Counted from the stretch's first letter, positions 8,468-17,867 are shown. The stretch: 64,000 bases of DNA from MWBF01 sp040772005 (GCA_040772005.1 JAXGYZ010000013.1:1-64000), one strand, 5' to 3'. Numbers and translations are program-made. Notes: generated by a model from the sequence alone, not told the origin.

Positions 8468-8542
8468 CGATTGAAGATTACAGATTGAAGATTGAAGATT
8501 TCAGGAGCGAAGCGAAAATCTGTAATCTTCAATCTTCAATCG
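8468..8542. repeat. Word-tandem hairpin B (GATTGAAGATT type)
   Basis: Repeats of GATTGAAGATT on the left pair with AATCTTCAATCTTCAATCG on the right, with a GCGAAGCG centre. The right arm contains the stop codon (8536-8538) and last residues of the URO-D family gene, so the element overlaps a coding end. Confidence 0.7.
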
Positions 8543-9606
8543 TATCGTCCCAGTTCCTTCGCCAGCGCGACCCACTGCCCGAACGTCTCCAGGCTCACCG
8601 AGTCCGGCACGGAGTGGTCGGAGCTGATGAGGTAGCCGCCGTTCTGCTTCATCACCGGAACGACGCGGCGCATTTCCTCCCACAGCTTCTCCGGCTCGGT
8701 GTAAAGCACAGCGTTCAGTCCGCCGTGGAATGCCAGCCGGTCGCCGTACTGCGCCTTGAGCGCCACCGGGTCCATGCCCGCCTTGACCTCGAGCGGGTTG
8801 AGCATGTCCAGCCCGATGTCGATCAGCTCCGGCACGAAGCGGTTGATGTTGCCGCAGGAGTGCAGCCGCGCCTTGATGCCCTTCTTGTGCGCCCACTCGA
8901 TTGCGCGGGCGTGGACCGGCTTGAGCAGGTTGCGGTACATGCGCAGGGAGAAAAACTGCGTGCCCTTGTAGCCCATATCGTCATACCACATCGCCTCGTC
9001 GAAGCGGTAGCCCGCGTCCCACACCATGTCGAGCAGGGCCAGGTTGACATCGAGGAAGTGGTTGAACATATCCACCAGCCATTCCGGCTGCTCGGCCAGC
9101 GCGATGAGCACGCGTTCGGTGCCGACAACCCACGAATGGGTGACGTCGAACCCGAACCAGAGCAGCGCGCGCAGCCAGTAACCTTCCTCGCGCCAGCGCT
9201 TGTAGTTCTGTTCGAGGTGGGCCCACGGGATGCGGTCGCGGCTCGGTGCCATGCGCGCCTTTGCTGCGGCCCACGAGTCCGGATCGACGATGGTGTGCGC
9301 CAGGAACTCCGGCACGCCGCCGGCATGGGTCCAGTCGCGCATGGTCGTCCCGAAGCGGCTCGTATGGATGCGGTACTCAGGCGTTTCTTCGAGCACTTGC
9401 TCGGGGTACTGTGGGCTGTTATCGACCGCGATCGTCGCAAACTTGTCCAGCCCGAAGTAGTCGTCGAAGCGGACGCCCTCCGGCATCCCTTCGCGATGCC
9501 AGCGTTCGATCGTAGATTTCCACGGGTCGTCGGTGACGGGCACGCGGTCAGCTTCCTGGTGCGCGTACATGCGCTGCATGCGTTCGTGGGTGGTCATCTC
9601 GGCCAT
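8536..9606 (-). CDS. Uroporphyrinogen decarboxylase (URO-D)/MtaA-like protein
   Basis: This 356-residue TIM-barrel protein belongs to the URO-D superfamily. The central LHSCGNINRF supplies the H-x-C-G zinc motif found in the methyltransferase branch (MtaA/CmuA type) rather than in heme-pathway HemE. A role in corrinoid-linked methyl transfer is more likely than heme synthesis, although the substrate is unknown. Start 9606 (MAEMTTHERM) is chosen because GAGGAG precedes it by about 8 bp; an upstream in-frame ATG at 9645 has no such site. A good promoter lies at 9670-9698. The stop codon falls inside hairpin B. Confidence 0.82.
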   Translation of the reverse strand: MAEMTTHERMQRMYAHQEADRVPVTDDPWKSTIERWHREGMPEGVRFDDYFGLDKFATIAVDNSPQYPEQVLEETPEYRIHTSRFGTTMRDWTHAGGVPEFLAHTIVDPDSWAAAKARMAPSRDRIPWAHLEQNYKRWREEGYWLRALLWFGFDVTHSWVVGTERVLIALAEQPEWLVDMFNHFLDVNLALLDMVWDAGYRFDEAMWYDDMGYKGTQFFSLRMYRNLLKPVHARAIEWAHKKGIKARLHSCGNINRFVPELIDIGLDMLNPLEVKAGMDPVALKAQYGDRLAFHGGLNAVLYTEPEKLWEEMRRVVPVMKQNGGYLISSDHSVPDSVSLETFGQWVALAKELGRYD

Positions 9607-9669
9607 GACGGTTGCTCCTCGGGGTGGGTTGGTTGGGATGCTCATGCCGCGTTTGACTTGTTATGAGTG

Positions 9670-9698
9670 AGTATAAGCGGAGCGGGGAGCTTTGTCAC
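9670..9698 (-). promoter_or_regulatory. Sigma-70-like promoter for URO-D family gene
   Basis: Read on the minus strand: GTGACA (9698-9693), a 17-bp spacer, and TATACT (9675-9670). This gives a leader of about 57 nt to the ATG at 9606. Confidence 0.6.
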
Positions 9699-9711
9699 AT
9701 TTTGGATGTTA

Positions 9712-12063
9712 TCAGCGGAACAGGCTCTCTGCCGGGGCGCGGCGGAAGTGTACGCGGTAGGCGGCGGACTCCGCGAGTGCGGCGGACAGCCGGCTGCCGA
9801 TCGCCGCGCGCGTGGCATCGGCAGCCAGCCAGCCGCTGCCGGCTGCGAGGAGCAGGTCGGGGCCATTCGCGCTGGCAGCCAGTTGGCCCGCGGCAGCCAG
9901 CCACTCCAGCCCAAGCCGCACCGCGGTCTCGGTCTGCGCGGTCGCCGCAGCCAGCGCAGCCGGCGTCGTCCGGCCCGCACGCGCGTTGACGACGTGCCTG
10001 ACCAGCCCCGCCAGGCGGCGCAGGAACGCCTCCGGCTGGTCGACGTGCGGGTCTTGGCCCACGAGGTAAACGTGCGCCGGCTGGACGCGCGCGACAGCCG
10101 CGCGCAGCTCCGCCGGGCCGGGCGGTGCAGTCCAGACGATGAGGTCGGCTGCGGGTGTCAGGGCCTGGCGGTCCTGCCCCACGATAGCGCCTGTGCCGCC
10201 CTCACACCAGACGGCCGCGCTGCCAGAAGCCAGCAGTTCGGCCAGCACCGTCTGGGGCGCGGCTGCCGACCGGTAGTCCGTGATTTCGAAGGGCAGGCCA
10301 GCGCGCACTACAACGGGTTCCGCGCCCGCGCTGGGCCGGACCGCGGTTAGCTCTACCTGCACGTCGCGCTGGCCGCGATAGGTGCTGGACCGGGCCACGT
10401 ACGCCAGGTCGAACAGGCCCTCCGGCGCTGTCTCATCGCCGCCGTCCCACCACACGACGGAGCGTTCATTGCCCGCCTCGTCCGTGACGAGCAGCACCCG
10501 GTGTTCATCGTTGCGGCCCACCTGCCGGTCCGCCTTGACCCGCAGCCGTTCTGCAACGAGCACCAGGGGGGGATTGCCCGGCCCGAAGGGCGCGAGGCGG
10601 GCCAGGTCGTCTGCCAGGTCTAGCGATAGGTCGGCCAGCGGCAGGCGGCCGTCGATGAGCAGGCCCGCGTCGCGCTGGTCCTGCCGGCGCGCTTCCACGG
10701 CGCGCAGAAAACCCCGCCGGAAGTCACCGATGTGCTCCGGGGGGATGGTGAAGCCCGCAGCCATCGGATGCCCGCCGTAACCGGTGAGCAGGTGGGCCTG
10801 CGTGGCAATCGCCTCGGTGATGTGCAGTCCCTCGACCGAGCGGGCGGAAGCGCGGCCCAGCCCGCCTGCGGGCGTCGCGATGAGGATGGCCGGCTTGCCG
10901 TAGGCCTCGACCAGCCGGCTGGCGACGATGCCGATGACGCCGGGCGGCCAGTGCGGGCTCTCCAGTACGAGGGCAGGCGCGTCGAGCAGGGCCGGGTCGC
11001 GCTGAATCTGGGCCTCGGCCGCGCGCTCCACGGCATCGCATTCCAGCTTGCGCCGGGCGTTGAGCGTCTGGAGGTCGGCTGCGATGATGCGCGCGCGCGT
11101 GAGGTCCTGGCGCAGCCGGTCGGTGGTGCGCGGGCCGCCCTCACCGAGGGTCAGCAGCTCGACACAGGGCGTCGCGTCCGCCAGCCGGCCCGCCGCGTTC
11201 AGCCGGGGCCCGATGACGAAGCCGATGTGCTCCTCCGAGAGGTGGGCCGGGTCCAGCTCCGCGGTCTCCATCAACACCTGCAGGCCGAGCCGCTGCGTCC
11301 GGCGGAGCGCGGCCAACCCGCGTTGCAGCAGATAGCGCGTGTCCCCGCGCTGCACCGCGAGGTCGGCCACGATGCCGAGCGCGACGAGGTCCAGCAGCCG
11401 CGCCGCGTCATCCGACCGTCGCGCCCAGTCATACAGCCCTTCGGCCAGCTTGTATGCGACGCCCACGCCCGGCAGGTCGTACAGGGGGTGGGGAGTGTCA
11501 GCGTGGGGCGTCGTCAATTTCGGGCTGATGACCGCGACGGCATCCGGCAGCGTGGTGGGCAGGTCGTGGTGGTCGGTGATGATCATGTCCACGCGGCGGC
11601 TGCGCGCGTGATTCACCGCCTCATGGGCCGCAATGCCGGTGTCGCACGTCAGGATCAGCCGCGCGCCCGCGTCGATGACCCGGTCCAGCGCAGGGAGGCT
11701 GATGCCGTGACCCTCGGCCTCGCGGTTCGGCACGTGGTAGGTGACATCCGCGCCGAGGTCCCGCAGACATGAGACGAGCAGCGCGGTGGCCGTCTGCCCG
11801 TCCACATCGAAGTCGCCCCAGACGCAGATGGGTTCGCGGCCGCGGACCGCGCGGCCCAGCCGCGTAACTGCGCGGGCCATGCCCGGCAGTTCGCTGTAAG
11901 GGGCAGGGGCGTAGGCGGCGGGGTCGAGGAAGGCACGGGCCGCGGCCACGTCTGCGAACCCGCGGCGGACGAGCGTCTCCGCGACGAGCGGATGCCCGCC
12001 GGCGGCCTCACGCAGCGCCTCCGGCACGCTGACCGGCGCGGGCAGCAGCCAGGGACGGGTCAA
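9712..12063 (-). CDS. recJ: Single-stranded-DNA-specific exonuclease RecJ
   Basis: This 783-residue RecJ has the DHH-family motifs DFDVDG (motif I region), ITDHHD (DHH) and the DHHA1 motif GGHPMAAGF. It degrades single-stranded DNA 5' to 3' in recombination and mismatch repair. It is longer than the E. coli enzyme, with an extra C-terminal region (about residues 560-783) as in Firmicutes-type RecJ. Its start overlaps the stop of the upstream nuclease gene (ATGA at 12060-12063). It is therefore last in a four-gene recombination operon. Confidence 0.93.
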   Translation of the reverse strand: MTRPWLLPAPVSVPEALREAAGGHPLVAETLVRRGFADVAAARAFLDPAAYAPAPYSELPGMARAVTRLGRAVRGREPICVWGDFDVDGQTATALLVSCLRDLGADVTYHVPNREAEGHGISLPALDRVIDAGARLILTCDTGIAAHEAVNHARSRRVDMIITDHHDLPTTLPDAVAVISPKLTTPHADTPHPLYDLPGVGVAYKLAEGLYDWARRSDDAARLLDLVALGIVADLAVQRGDTRYLLQRGLAALRRTQRLGLQVLMETAELDPAHLSEEHIGFVIGPRLNAAGRLADATPCVELLTLGEGGPRTTDRLRQDLTRARIIAADLQTLNARRKLECDAVERAAEAQIQRDPALLDAPALVLESPHWPPGVIGIVASRLVEAYGKPAILIATPAGGLGRASARSVEGLHITEAIATQAHLLTGYGGHPMAAGFTIPPEHIGDFRRGFLRAVEARRQDQRDAGLLIDGRLPLADLSLDLADDLARLAPFGPGNPPLVLVAERLRVKADRQVGRNDEHRVLLVTDEAGNERSVVWWDGGDETAPEGLFDLAYVARSSTYRGQRDVQVELTAVRPSAGAEPVVVRAGLPFEITDYRSAAAPQTVLAELLASGSAAVWCEGGTGAIVGQDRQALTPAADLIVWTAPPGPAELRAAVARVQPAHVYLVGQDPHVDQPEAFLRRLAGLVRHVVNARAGRTTPAALAAATAQTETAVRLGLEWLAAAGQLAASANGPDLLLAAGSGWLAADATRAAIGSRLSAALAESAAYRVHFRRAPAESLFR

Positions 12064-12953
12064 AAGGCAATCTCCCCGATCTGCTCGAAGTCGATCTGGT
12101 TCAGCCAGTCGCGCTCCGGCTCCGGCTCGACATCCTCCGGGGTCTGCTCGGTCATGTCGCCTGCCTCCGCCCCGCGGTCGCAGAGCGAACGGTACGGGCA
12201 GAAGCGGCAGCGCCGGACATCGTCCGTCTTGGGGAACGCGGCCTCGTCATCGCCGTCTGCGGTGGCCGCCGTCGCAATCTCGTTGACCAGGTTGAGCAGG
12301 TAGCGGCCGTCTGCGCGGTACTGCTCGTCGCTGTACGGCAGCCGCTCCGGCTGGCCGGGATGGTTGGCGAACCAGTACAGCATGGTAATCTGGCCGGGCA
12401 GCAGCGGCTGGTCGCCGTTGAGGTGCGCGCCCGCGGTCGCGAGAACGTAGCGGTACACGCGCGTCTGGAGCCGCGCGTTGAGCCGTGCCTGCTTGGGCCG
12501 GTGTTGACCGGTCTTCCAGTCCACGATGACCGCTTGCTGGCCTGGCTGCACTGCGATGAGGTCATACTTTGCCACGATGCGGTACTCGCCCGCGGGCACG
12601 GAGAGCGTGATTTCCGGATGGCGCGCCGGCGGCAGGTCGGTTGGGCCGGCAGCGAGGTAGTTCTGCCACCAGGTCAGCAGGCGGCGTTCATCGCCCGCGT
12701 CCGCGGCCTCGTCGTCGATGCCGCCGGCCAGCGCGGTGAGCCGCTCCACGGGCAGGCCGAGCTGGTGCTGGTGGATGAGCCGGTGGAAGGCCTCGCCCGC
12801 AGCCACGTGCGCCTCATATTCGTCGATCGGCTCCGCCTCGACCGCGGGCCACGCGAGCTGGTAGATGTATCGCAACAGAAAGCGCCGCTTGCACTCCACA
12901 TAATCCTGGAGGCTGGCCTGGCTGAACTGGAACTCAGGTGGAAGGATGCTCAT
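12060..12953 (-). CDS. Stand-alone RecB/AddB-type PD-(D/E)XK nuclease with Fe-S cluster motif
   Basis: This 297-residue PD-(D/E)XK nuclease resembles the C-terminal nuclease domain of AddB, RecB and Cas4. Cys 21 (ECKRRF) together with a C-x2-C-x5-C cluster near the C-terminus (CRFCPYRSLC) form the four-cysteine pattern that holds a 4Fe-4S cluster in AddB/Cas4. The catalytic core is visible as AKYDLI, then VIVDWKTG, then a downstream QTRVYRY. Start 12953 is 3 bp after the UvrD stop; an earlier in-frame start would overlap the UvrD gene. Having it as a separate gene next to two helicases suggests a split AddAB machine. Confidence 0.85.
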   Translation of the reverse strand: MSILPPEFQFSQASLQDYVECKRRFLLRYIYQLAWPAVEAEPIDEYEAHVAAGEAFHRLIHQHQLGLPVERLTALAGGIDDEAADAGDERRLLTWWQNYLAAGPTDLPPARHPEITLSVPAGEYRIVAKYDLIAVQPGQQAVIVDWKTGQHRPKQARLNARLQTRVYRYVLATAGAHLNGDQPLLPGQITMLYWFANHPGQPERLPYSDEQYRADGRYLLNLVNEIATAATADGDDEAAFPKTDDVRRCRFCPYRSLCDRGAEAGDMTEQTPEDVEPEPERDWLNQIDFEQIGEIAF

Positions 12954-12955
12954 GG

Positions 12956-15205
12956 TCAGGCTGTCTCCTGGGAACGTCGGGATTGCCACCAGGTCTGCAA
13001 CGCAATGAACGGCACGGCGGGCTGCGCACGGTGCGTCGCCGAACGGCCCGTGTTCCACGTCACGATCAGGTCGCGCCGTGCGCGAGTGATGCCCACATAC
13101 AGCAGCCGCAGCCGCTCGGCCGCGTAATCGAGCCGCGCCTGTTCGGTTGCCTCGCCCTCCGGGGGCGGCGGCTGGCCCTCGACAGCGGCGGCGAGTTGGG
13201 CCAGCGTCTCGGCTTCCAGGTTGAGCCGGTCACGGACGAACCATCGCTCGGAGATGAAGCTGTCGCCCGGCATGGCCGAGGGGAAATCGTAGTTGTTGGC
13301 CGACAGCAGGTAGACGCGGTCCCATTCGAGGCCCTTCGCCTTGTGTGCTGTGGCGACCACCACCTTGCCCCGGTGGGCCTGCGGATCGAAGCCGGTGTCC
13401 TCGTCGGCCAGCCCCAGGAACTTGCGCTCGTTGCGCGCGATGACGGCCAGTTCCTGCGTCAGTTCCGGCAGCCGCCAGTGCGGATGGCTGGCTGCGGACT
13501 GGCGCAGCACGGCGGCCAGCTTGTATGTCAGCGCGAGGTCCGCGGGCCGCTCGAAGATGTCCTGTCCCACGGTCAGCAGGAGCTGGTCGATGGGCAGCGT
13601 GGTCGCGGCCTGCCACCGCCGGACGAATACGCGGAACTCCGCCAGGTGTTCGCGCAGGTTGAGGTCGCCGTCGCCCTCGGCCAGCGGCACCGCGTCGAGC
13701 GCCTCCGGGTCGGGCCGGGGCCAGACGAACGCCTCCACCTCGCGCACCTTGCGCAGCGCGCGGGTCGCCGCATCCAGTCGCACCCGTAAGTCCGGGTCCT
13801 CCCGGTCTGCCCGCCGCCACACCTCGTAGGCCCGCGCCAGCTTGGCCGGGGAGGCCGGGTCGGCCAGGTAATTGATGATGTTGCCGAGCGCGCCTGCGGT
13901 GTCACGGGTCGAGCGCGTGCTCTTGAGCATCTCGATGACCTCGGTCTTGCGGGCGCGCAGCGCATCCGCCACCTTTTCGCCGCGGTCTGTAATCGGGGAC
14001 AACACCGCGACGGTCTGGTCCATGTGTTCCGGCAGCCACTGCACGATTGACCTGACCACGGCCTCGATTTCCTCGTCGGGCGTCAGTTTTCGACTGACCA
14101 GATGGATGGCCTCGGGCGCATCCGGCGGGTTGGGCTGCGGGTCGCCGGGCGGCGTCGGCTCAATGCGCGTCGGCGCGAGCGCATCACGGAGAGCGTCGAT
14201 GGGGTGTTCGGTCCGGCTCCACTCGACGAGGTAGTTTGCCAGGGCCATGATGCTGGTGGTCGAGCGGCCAGAGTTGGGCAGCTCGCGCGCGGTCACATCT
14301 TCTGCGGCCAGGAAGTCGCGCAGGTAGCGCGGGCTGGCGGTGGTGAACGTCTCATAGATGGCTTGGTTCGGGTCACCGACGCGCACCCAGTTGCCGTTCG
14401 GGCCGGCGAGCAGGCGCAGGATTTCCTCCTGCAACCGGCTGGAGTCCTGCGCCTCGTCCTCCAGGATGTACGGCCAGCGGAAGCGGAGCCGCTGGAGGTA
14501 GTCCCCGTCCAGTTGGAGCGCGCTGAGCGCCAGGCGGATCAGGTCGTCGTAGTCCACCGCGCCGCGATAGTTGAGGCTGCGTTGATAGTCGGCGTAGATG
14601 GCGAAGCCCATGTCCAGCAGGGGCACGTCATCCTCGATTTCCGCCAGGATGTCCAGCGCCATGTCGGGCGTAATCTGAAGGTCCTTCGCCATGCCGATGA
14701 AGGCCAGCGCAATGTCGGTCACGAGGCGCGGCCAGTGGTCGCGGCGCACCCAGTCGGCCTTCCGCTCGTCGATGGCCGGGTCGAGCCACCGCGTCAGGCT
14801 GTCGGGGTTTGCGCTGACCCAGGCCTCGACCGCGTCGCGCAGAATCTGGCTCGCCTCCCGTTCGTCCACGATGGCGAAATCTTCGGCCAGGCCGACCAGC
14901 CCGGGCCGCTCGCGCACGATGTCGTATGCCAGCCCGTGCAGCGTGCGCACGCGGTAGCCGACATCGAGCAAGCCGAGTTCTTTGACGAATTGGCCTACTC
15001 GCAGCGCGAAGTTGTCAACGGCTGAGTTGACGAGCGTCACGATCAGGATTTCCTGGTCATCGGCCAGGCTCGTTTCCGCGACCAGCCTGGCTGCCAGCGC
15101 GGAGAGCACCTGCGTCTTGCCGCTGCCCGGCACCGCGGACACGCCCATCTTGCCGCCGGTATAGGCCAGGACTTCGGCCTGCTTGGGTCGGGGTGTGAAC
15201 ATCAT
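12956..15205 (-). CDS. UvrD/AddA-like superfamily 1 DNA helicase (no nuclease domain)
   Basis: This 749-residue SF1A helicase has Walker A AVPGSGKT (residues 24-31), motif II EDEAQDSS, motif III GDPNQAIYET and motif V/VI regions (ATAHKAKGLEWD and LLYVGITRAR). It should unwind DNA 3' to 5' using ATP. It ends after the helicase core, so the AddA/RecB C-terminal nuclease is missing and is instead encoded by the next gene. Two consecutive ATG codons are at 15205 and 15202. It abuts the upstream helicase gene (stop at 15206). Confidence 0.9.
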   Translation of the reverse strand: MMFTPRPKQAEVLAYTGGKMGVSAVPGSGKTQVLSALAARLVAETSLADDQEILIVTLVNSAVDNFALRVGQFVKELGLLDVGYRVRTLHGLAYDIVRERPGLVGLAEDFAIVDEREASQILRDAVEAWVSANPDSLTRWLDPAIDERKADWVRRDHWPRLVTDIALAFIGMAKDLQITPDMALDILAEIEDDVPLLDMGFAIYADYQRSLNYRGAVDYDDLIRLALSALQLDGDYLQRLRFRWPYILEDEAQDSSRLQEEILRLLAGPNGNWVRVGDPNQAIYETFTTASPRYLRDFLAAEDVTARELPNSGRSTTSIMALANYLVEWSRTEHPIDALRDALAPTRIEPTPPGDPQPNPPDAPEAIHLVSRKLTPDEEIEAVVRSIVQWLPEHMDQTVAVLSPITDRGEKVADALRARKTEVIEMLKSTRSTRDTAGALGNIINYLADPASPAKLARAYEVWRRADREDPDLRVRLDAATRALRKVREVEAFVWPRPDPEALDAVPLAEGDGDLNLREHLAEFRVFVRRWQAATTLPIDQLLLTVGQDIFERPADLALTYKLAAVLRQSAASHPHWRLPELTQELAVIARNERKFLGLADEDTGFDPQAHRGKVVVATAHKAKGLEWDRVYLLSANNYDFPSAMPGDSFISERWFVRDRLNLEAETLAQLAAAVEGQPPPPEGEATEQARLDYAAERLRLLYVGITRARRDLIVTWNTGRSATHRAQPAVPFIALQTWWQSRRSQETA

Positions 15206-17599
15206 CTACCGGTTTCTCAGCACTTGCTGGATCGCGCGCAGGAGCGCGCCGCGCTGCTCGACGCCCGTCGCGCCCATCTGCGACCGGCCCAGGTGGATCT
15301 GCACCCGGCAGCGCCGCGTCAGGCCAATCACAAGGGCAGACAGCGCCTCCTGCCGTGCAGCGTACTCGTCTGCATCCGTCCACTGCGCGGCCGCCTGCCA
15401 GCGGCGGCTCAGCACGTAGGGCTGGGTGAGCGGCTGGTACAATCGCTCCCACCAGCCGCTGCTGCCCACGTCGAGCCAGAACTGGTGATCGACCGGCCGG
15501 TTGCTCATCAGAAAGGTGTAGGCCGGTGCGACCAGCACCGCGTCCTCCGGCTGGCGCTGCCAACTGCGGATGTACTGCGCCGCGACCACGCCGTCCTGCA
15601 CGAGCTCGACCCACTCCCGGCCCAGGTCTGCCGGAATGAACTGCTCGACCGCGCTAGTGCTTCCGCTGGCAGCGGGAACCAGGGCCTGCGGCTGGCTCGC
15701 GGTGCGCGCGGCCGGACGTCCACCGGCCGGCTCGCCCTCCGCCAGTTGCATCACCTGGCGGAACTTGCGCGCCGACTCGATGACGTTGGCGGTGATTTCG
15801 CCCGCGTCGAAGCTGCCGTGGAACGCATAGCCGGGCTGCGACAGCAGCTCACCGAACAATCGCGAGAGGAAGTGGTCCAGCTCCGCGGTGCGCCGTTTGG
15901 CCGCCTTGCGATCGCGTGCATCGCGCACCGGGGCGCGGCTGGCCGCGGCCTGGAGCTTTGCGTTCGCACTCAGCCAGGTGCGCAGCCCCTCGTACCGTCC
16001 GCCGAGCAGGAAGGTGAGCCGTTCCTGCATCTCCGGCTCGATCTCGTCGAACCCGTTGAGGTCGGCCTCGCCGTCCTGCGCCCGGTACGCGATCTCGGCC
16101 AGCAGTTGCGCGCGCACCAGGTCCATGTCGTTGACGGACAGCATCAGCGCGTGCGCCACGTCGTGCCGGGTCGGCTGCGTGCGCCAGTGTGGATGGCAGA
16201 GCTGCGCCAGCGTCAGCAGGGCCAGGGTCGCCGGTTCTTCCGCCAGCGCGCGCGACGGGCGGTGCGAGCGCACCGGCACGCCGTAGGCTGCGAGCCGGGT
16301 CTCCAGCGAGAAGCGCAGCCCGCCGGTCATAAACGGGCTGAGCACCGCGATCTCGCCCGGCGGCACGCCCTCGTCGTTCACCAGCCCCGCGATGCGCTCC
16401 GCAACCCAGTCAAGCATCTGCGGGTGGAAGCGGTGAGGGGCATAGTCGAGCGCGGGGAGGGCGGGCCTCACCCCCCCGCCCCCCTCTCCCGAAACTGCGG
16501 TTTCGGGAGAGGGGGGAGATCCCACCGTTCGATCCTTAGCCTCCCCCTCTCCTGACGCTGCGTCAGGAGAGGGGGGCGGGGGGGTGAGGCTCAGCTCCTG
16601 CGGCGGGGGCGCAGCCTCCCCTGGCCGCACGCGCAGCACGCGGCGCAGCCGTTCGCTCAGGTCTGCGACATCGGGCGACATGACGAACGACTCGGTGAAC
16701 GCGATGTGCTCCTCGCACGCGTCCTTCAGCCGGTACGCGCTGGTTGGGTCCGCGGCCAGGAAGCGGCGATACCCGGCGCCCGTATCGTAGATGACCAGGG
16801 CGGAGCGGGCTGCGGGCAGCCATTCAAGCAGCGTGTCGTGGCTGACGGGCGTGTCCTCCTCCGTGTTGTCGATGACGAGATGGCGGTAGCGGCCCTGCAG
16901 ATAGTCGCGGCACTTGGCCAGCGGCCACAGATGGCGTGTGAAGACCTCGATCTGGAGCGAGAAGTCCAGGAGGTTGTGCGCCAGGCAGTATTGCCGGAAG
17001 CGGTTGGCGCACTCCTGGGCCTCATCGTAGACGCGCAACTGGCTCGACTCACCCACCCACGCGGCCTTCAGCCGTGCGCCGATTTCGGTGTAGTCATAGC
17101 CGACCGATGCCGCCTTCGCCAGGTTATCGAGAATCTGGCTGTAGAGGCGGTTGCGGTTGACTGTGATCGAGTCGAAGTAGCCTTCATCCAGCAGCGGGCG
17201 CACGATCCGCGCCATGAAGTACTGCGCGGTTTCGAGTGTCAGGAAGACCGGCGGACGGTCGGGACGGCCGAAGCCTGCCGCGAACGAGACCAGGGGCCAG
17301 AATAGCTCGGTCATGCGCTGCGCGAGGCCGCCCATCGTCAACACTGTGACCTCGCCGCCTGCGGGGGTGGAGGGGTGGCGCAGCATCTCCGTGTACGGGC
17401 CGGCCAGCGTACGCTGGGGCAGGATCACCAGGATCTGGTCGCCGGGCACGCCGGATTGCAGCAGGTGGCGGACGCGCGCGACGCCCGCGCGCGTCTTGCC
17501 CGTCCCTGCCGGTCCCTCCAGGAAGGCGCGGCGATCCGGCGGGAGCGTTGCCACGGCGCTCTGCGCTTCGGTCAATGGTAAGTTATAGGGTGACGCCAC
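15206..17599 (-). CDS. AddB-like superfamily 1 helicase with degenerate motif II
   Basis: This 797-residue P-loop protein has Walker A EGPAGTGKT (residues 28-36). Where SF1 helicases have D-E-x-Q, it reads HLVIDNTEEDTPV, so the helicase motor may be weak or structural, as in AddB. Cysteines for an Fe-S nuclease are not visible. A Pro/Gly-rich stretch at about residues 337-378 is encoded by a palindromic repeat (16465-16590) inserted in frame. The GTG start at 17599 has no strong ribosome site. It is first of the operon with UvrD, Fe-S nuclease and RecJ, behind a clear promoter. Confidence 0.8.
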   Translation of the reverse strand: MASPYNLPLTEAQSAVATLPPDRRAFLEGPAGTGKTRAGVARVRHLLQSGVPGDQILVILPQRTLAGPYTEMLRHPSTPAGGEVTVLTMGGLAQRMTELFWPLVSFAAGFGRPDRPPVFLTLETAQYFMARIVRPLLDEGYFDSITVNRNRLYSQILDNLAKAASVGYDYTEIGARLKAAWVGESSQLRVYDEAQECANRFRQYCLAHNLLDFSLQIEVFTRHLWPLAKCRDYLQGRYRHLVIDNTEEDTPVSHDTLLEWLPAARSALVIYDTGAGYRRFLAADPTSAYRLKDACEEHIAFTESFVMSPDVADLSERLRRVLRVRPGEAAPPPQELSLTPPPPSPDAASGEGEAKDRTVGSPPSPETAVSGEGGGGVRPALPALDYAPHRFHPQMLDWVAERIAGLVNDEGVPPGEIAVLSPFMTGGLRFSLETRLAAYGVPVRSHRPSRALAEEPATLALLTLAQLCHPHWRTQPTRHDVAHALMLSVNDMDLVRAQLLAEIAYRAQDGEADLNGFDEIEPEMQERLTFLLGGRYEGLRTWLSANAKLQAAASRAPVRDARDRKAAKRRTAELDHFLSRLFGELLSQPGYAFHGSFDAGEITANVIESARKFRQVMQLAEGEPAGGRPAARTASQPQALVPAASGSTSAVEQFIPADLGREWVELVQDGVVAAQYIRSWQRQPEDAVLVAPAYTFLMSNRPVDHQFWLDVGSSGWWERLYQPLTQPYVLSRRWQAAAQWTDADEYAARQEALSALVIGLTRRCRVQIHLGRSQMGATGVEQRGALLRAIQQVLRNR
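16465..16590. repeat. 126-bp palindromic element inserted in frame in helicase gene
   Basis: Perfect 25-bp terminal inverted repeats (16465-16489 and 16566-16590, beginning GCCTCACCCC) enclose two further hairpins with arms CTCTCCCGAAAC and CTCTCCTGACGC. The length is 42 codons exactly, leaving the helicase frame open and encoding a Pro/Gly-rich linker. A related, shorter palindrome is at 34423-34485. Confidence 0.85.
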
Positions 17600-17634
17600 G
17601 ATACACTGCCCCGATTTCTGCTGAGATAAGCCCT

Positions 17635-17663
17635 ATTTTAGCACAAGTGTTTCGAAAAATCAA
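17635..17663 (-). promoter_or_regulatory. Promoter of the helicase-nuclease-recJ operon
   Basis: On the minus strand: TTGATT (17663-17658), a 17-bp spacer, and TAAAAT (17640-17635) with an upstream TG giving an extended -10. The leader is about 30 nt to the GTG at 17599. Confidence 0.65.
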
Positions 17664-17681
17664 CTTATGCTCGACATAATT

Positions 17682-17855
17682 CAGGGCGAAATCATGTTGC
17701 ACTCGTGCCTTCTGCCTGGCAGTTGAAACTGCGGCTACCACTGCAAAACCGACCTGCGTCGGTTAGTTTCCAGTCTGCGAAGGCAGACTTCGCAACGGTA
17801 GCCGCAACTTCAGTTGCCGGGTGGGTTCACCTGATGTACTCTGAAACCGTCCTGG
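17682..17855. repeat. 174-bp palindromic repeat, copy 1
   Basis: It is almost identical (two visible differences) to 20612-20785, in the same orientation. The outer imperfect inverted repeats are built on GGCAGTTGAAACTGCGGCTACC-like ends. Inside are two hairpins: CCGAC/GTCGG and AGTCTGC/GCAGACT. No open reading frame of interest lies in it. It fills the gap between the helicase promoter and the M20 peptidase stop. Confidence 0.85.
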
Positions 17856-17867
17856 ACATAATTACGC

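Noticed and set aside
8536..9606. HemE (heme-pathway uroporphyrinogen decarboxylase)
   Set aside because: The H-x-C-G motif and divergence fit the methyltransferase-like branch; no other heme biosynthesis genes are adjacent.
12060..12953. Cas4 nuclease
   Set aside because: The Fe-S cysteine pattern is shared, but context is recombination helicases and RecJ, with no CRISPR or cas1/cas2.
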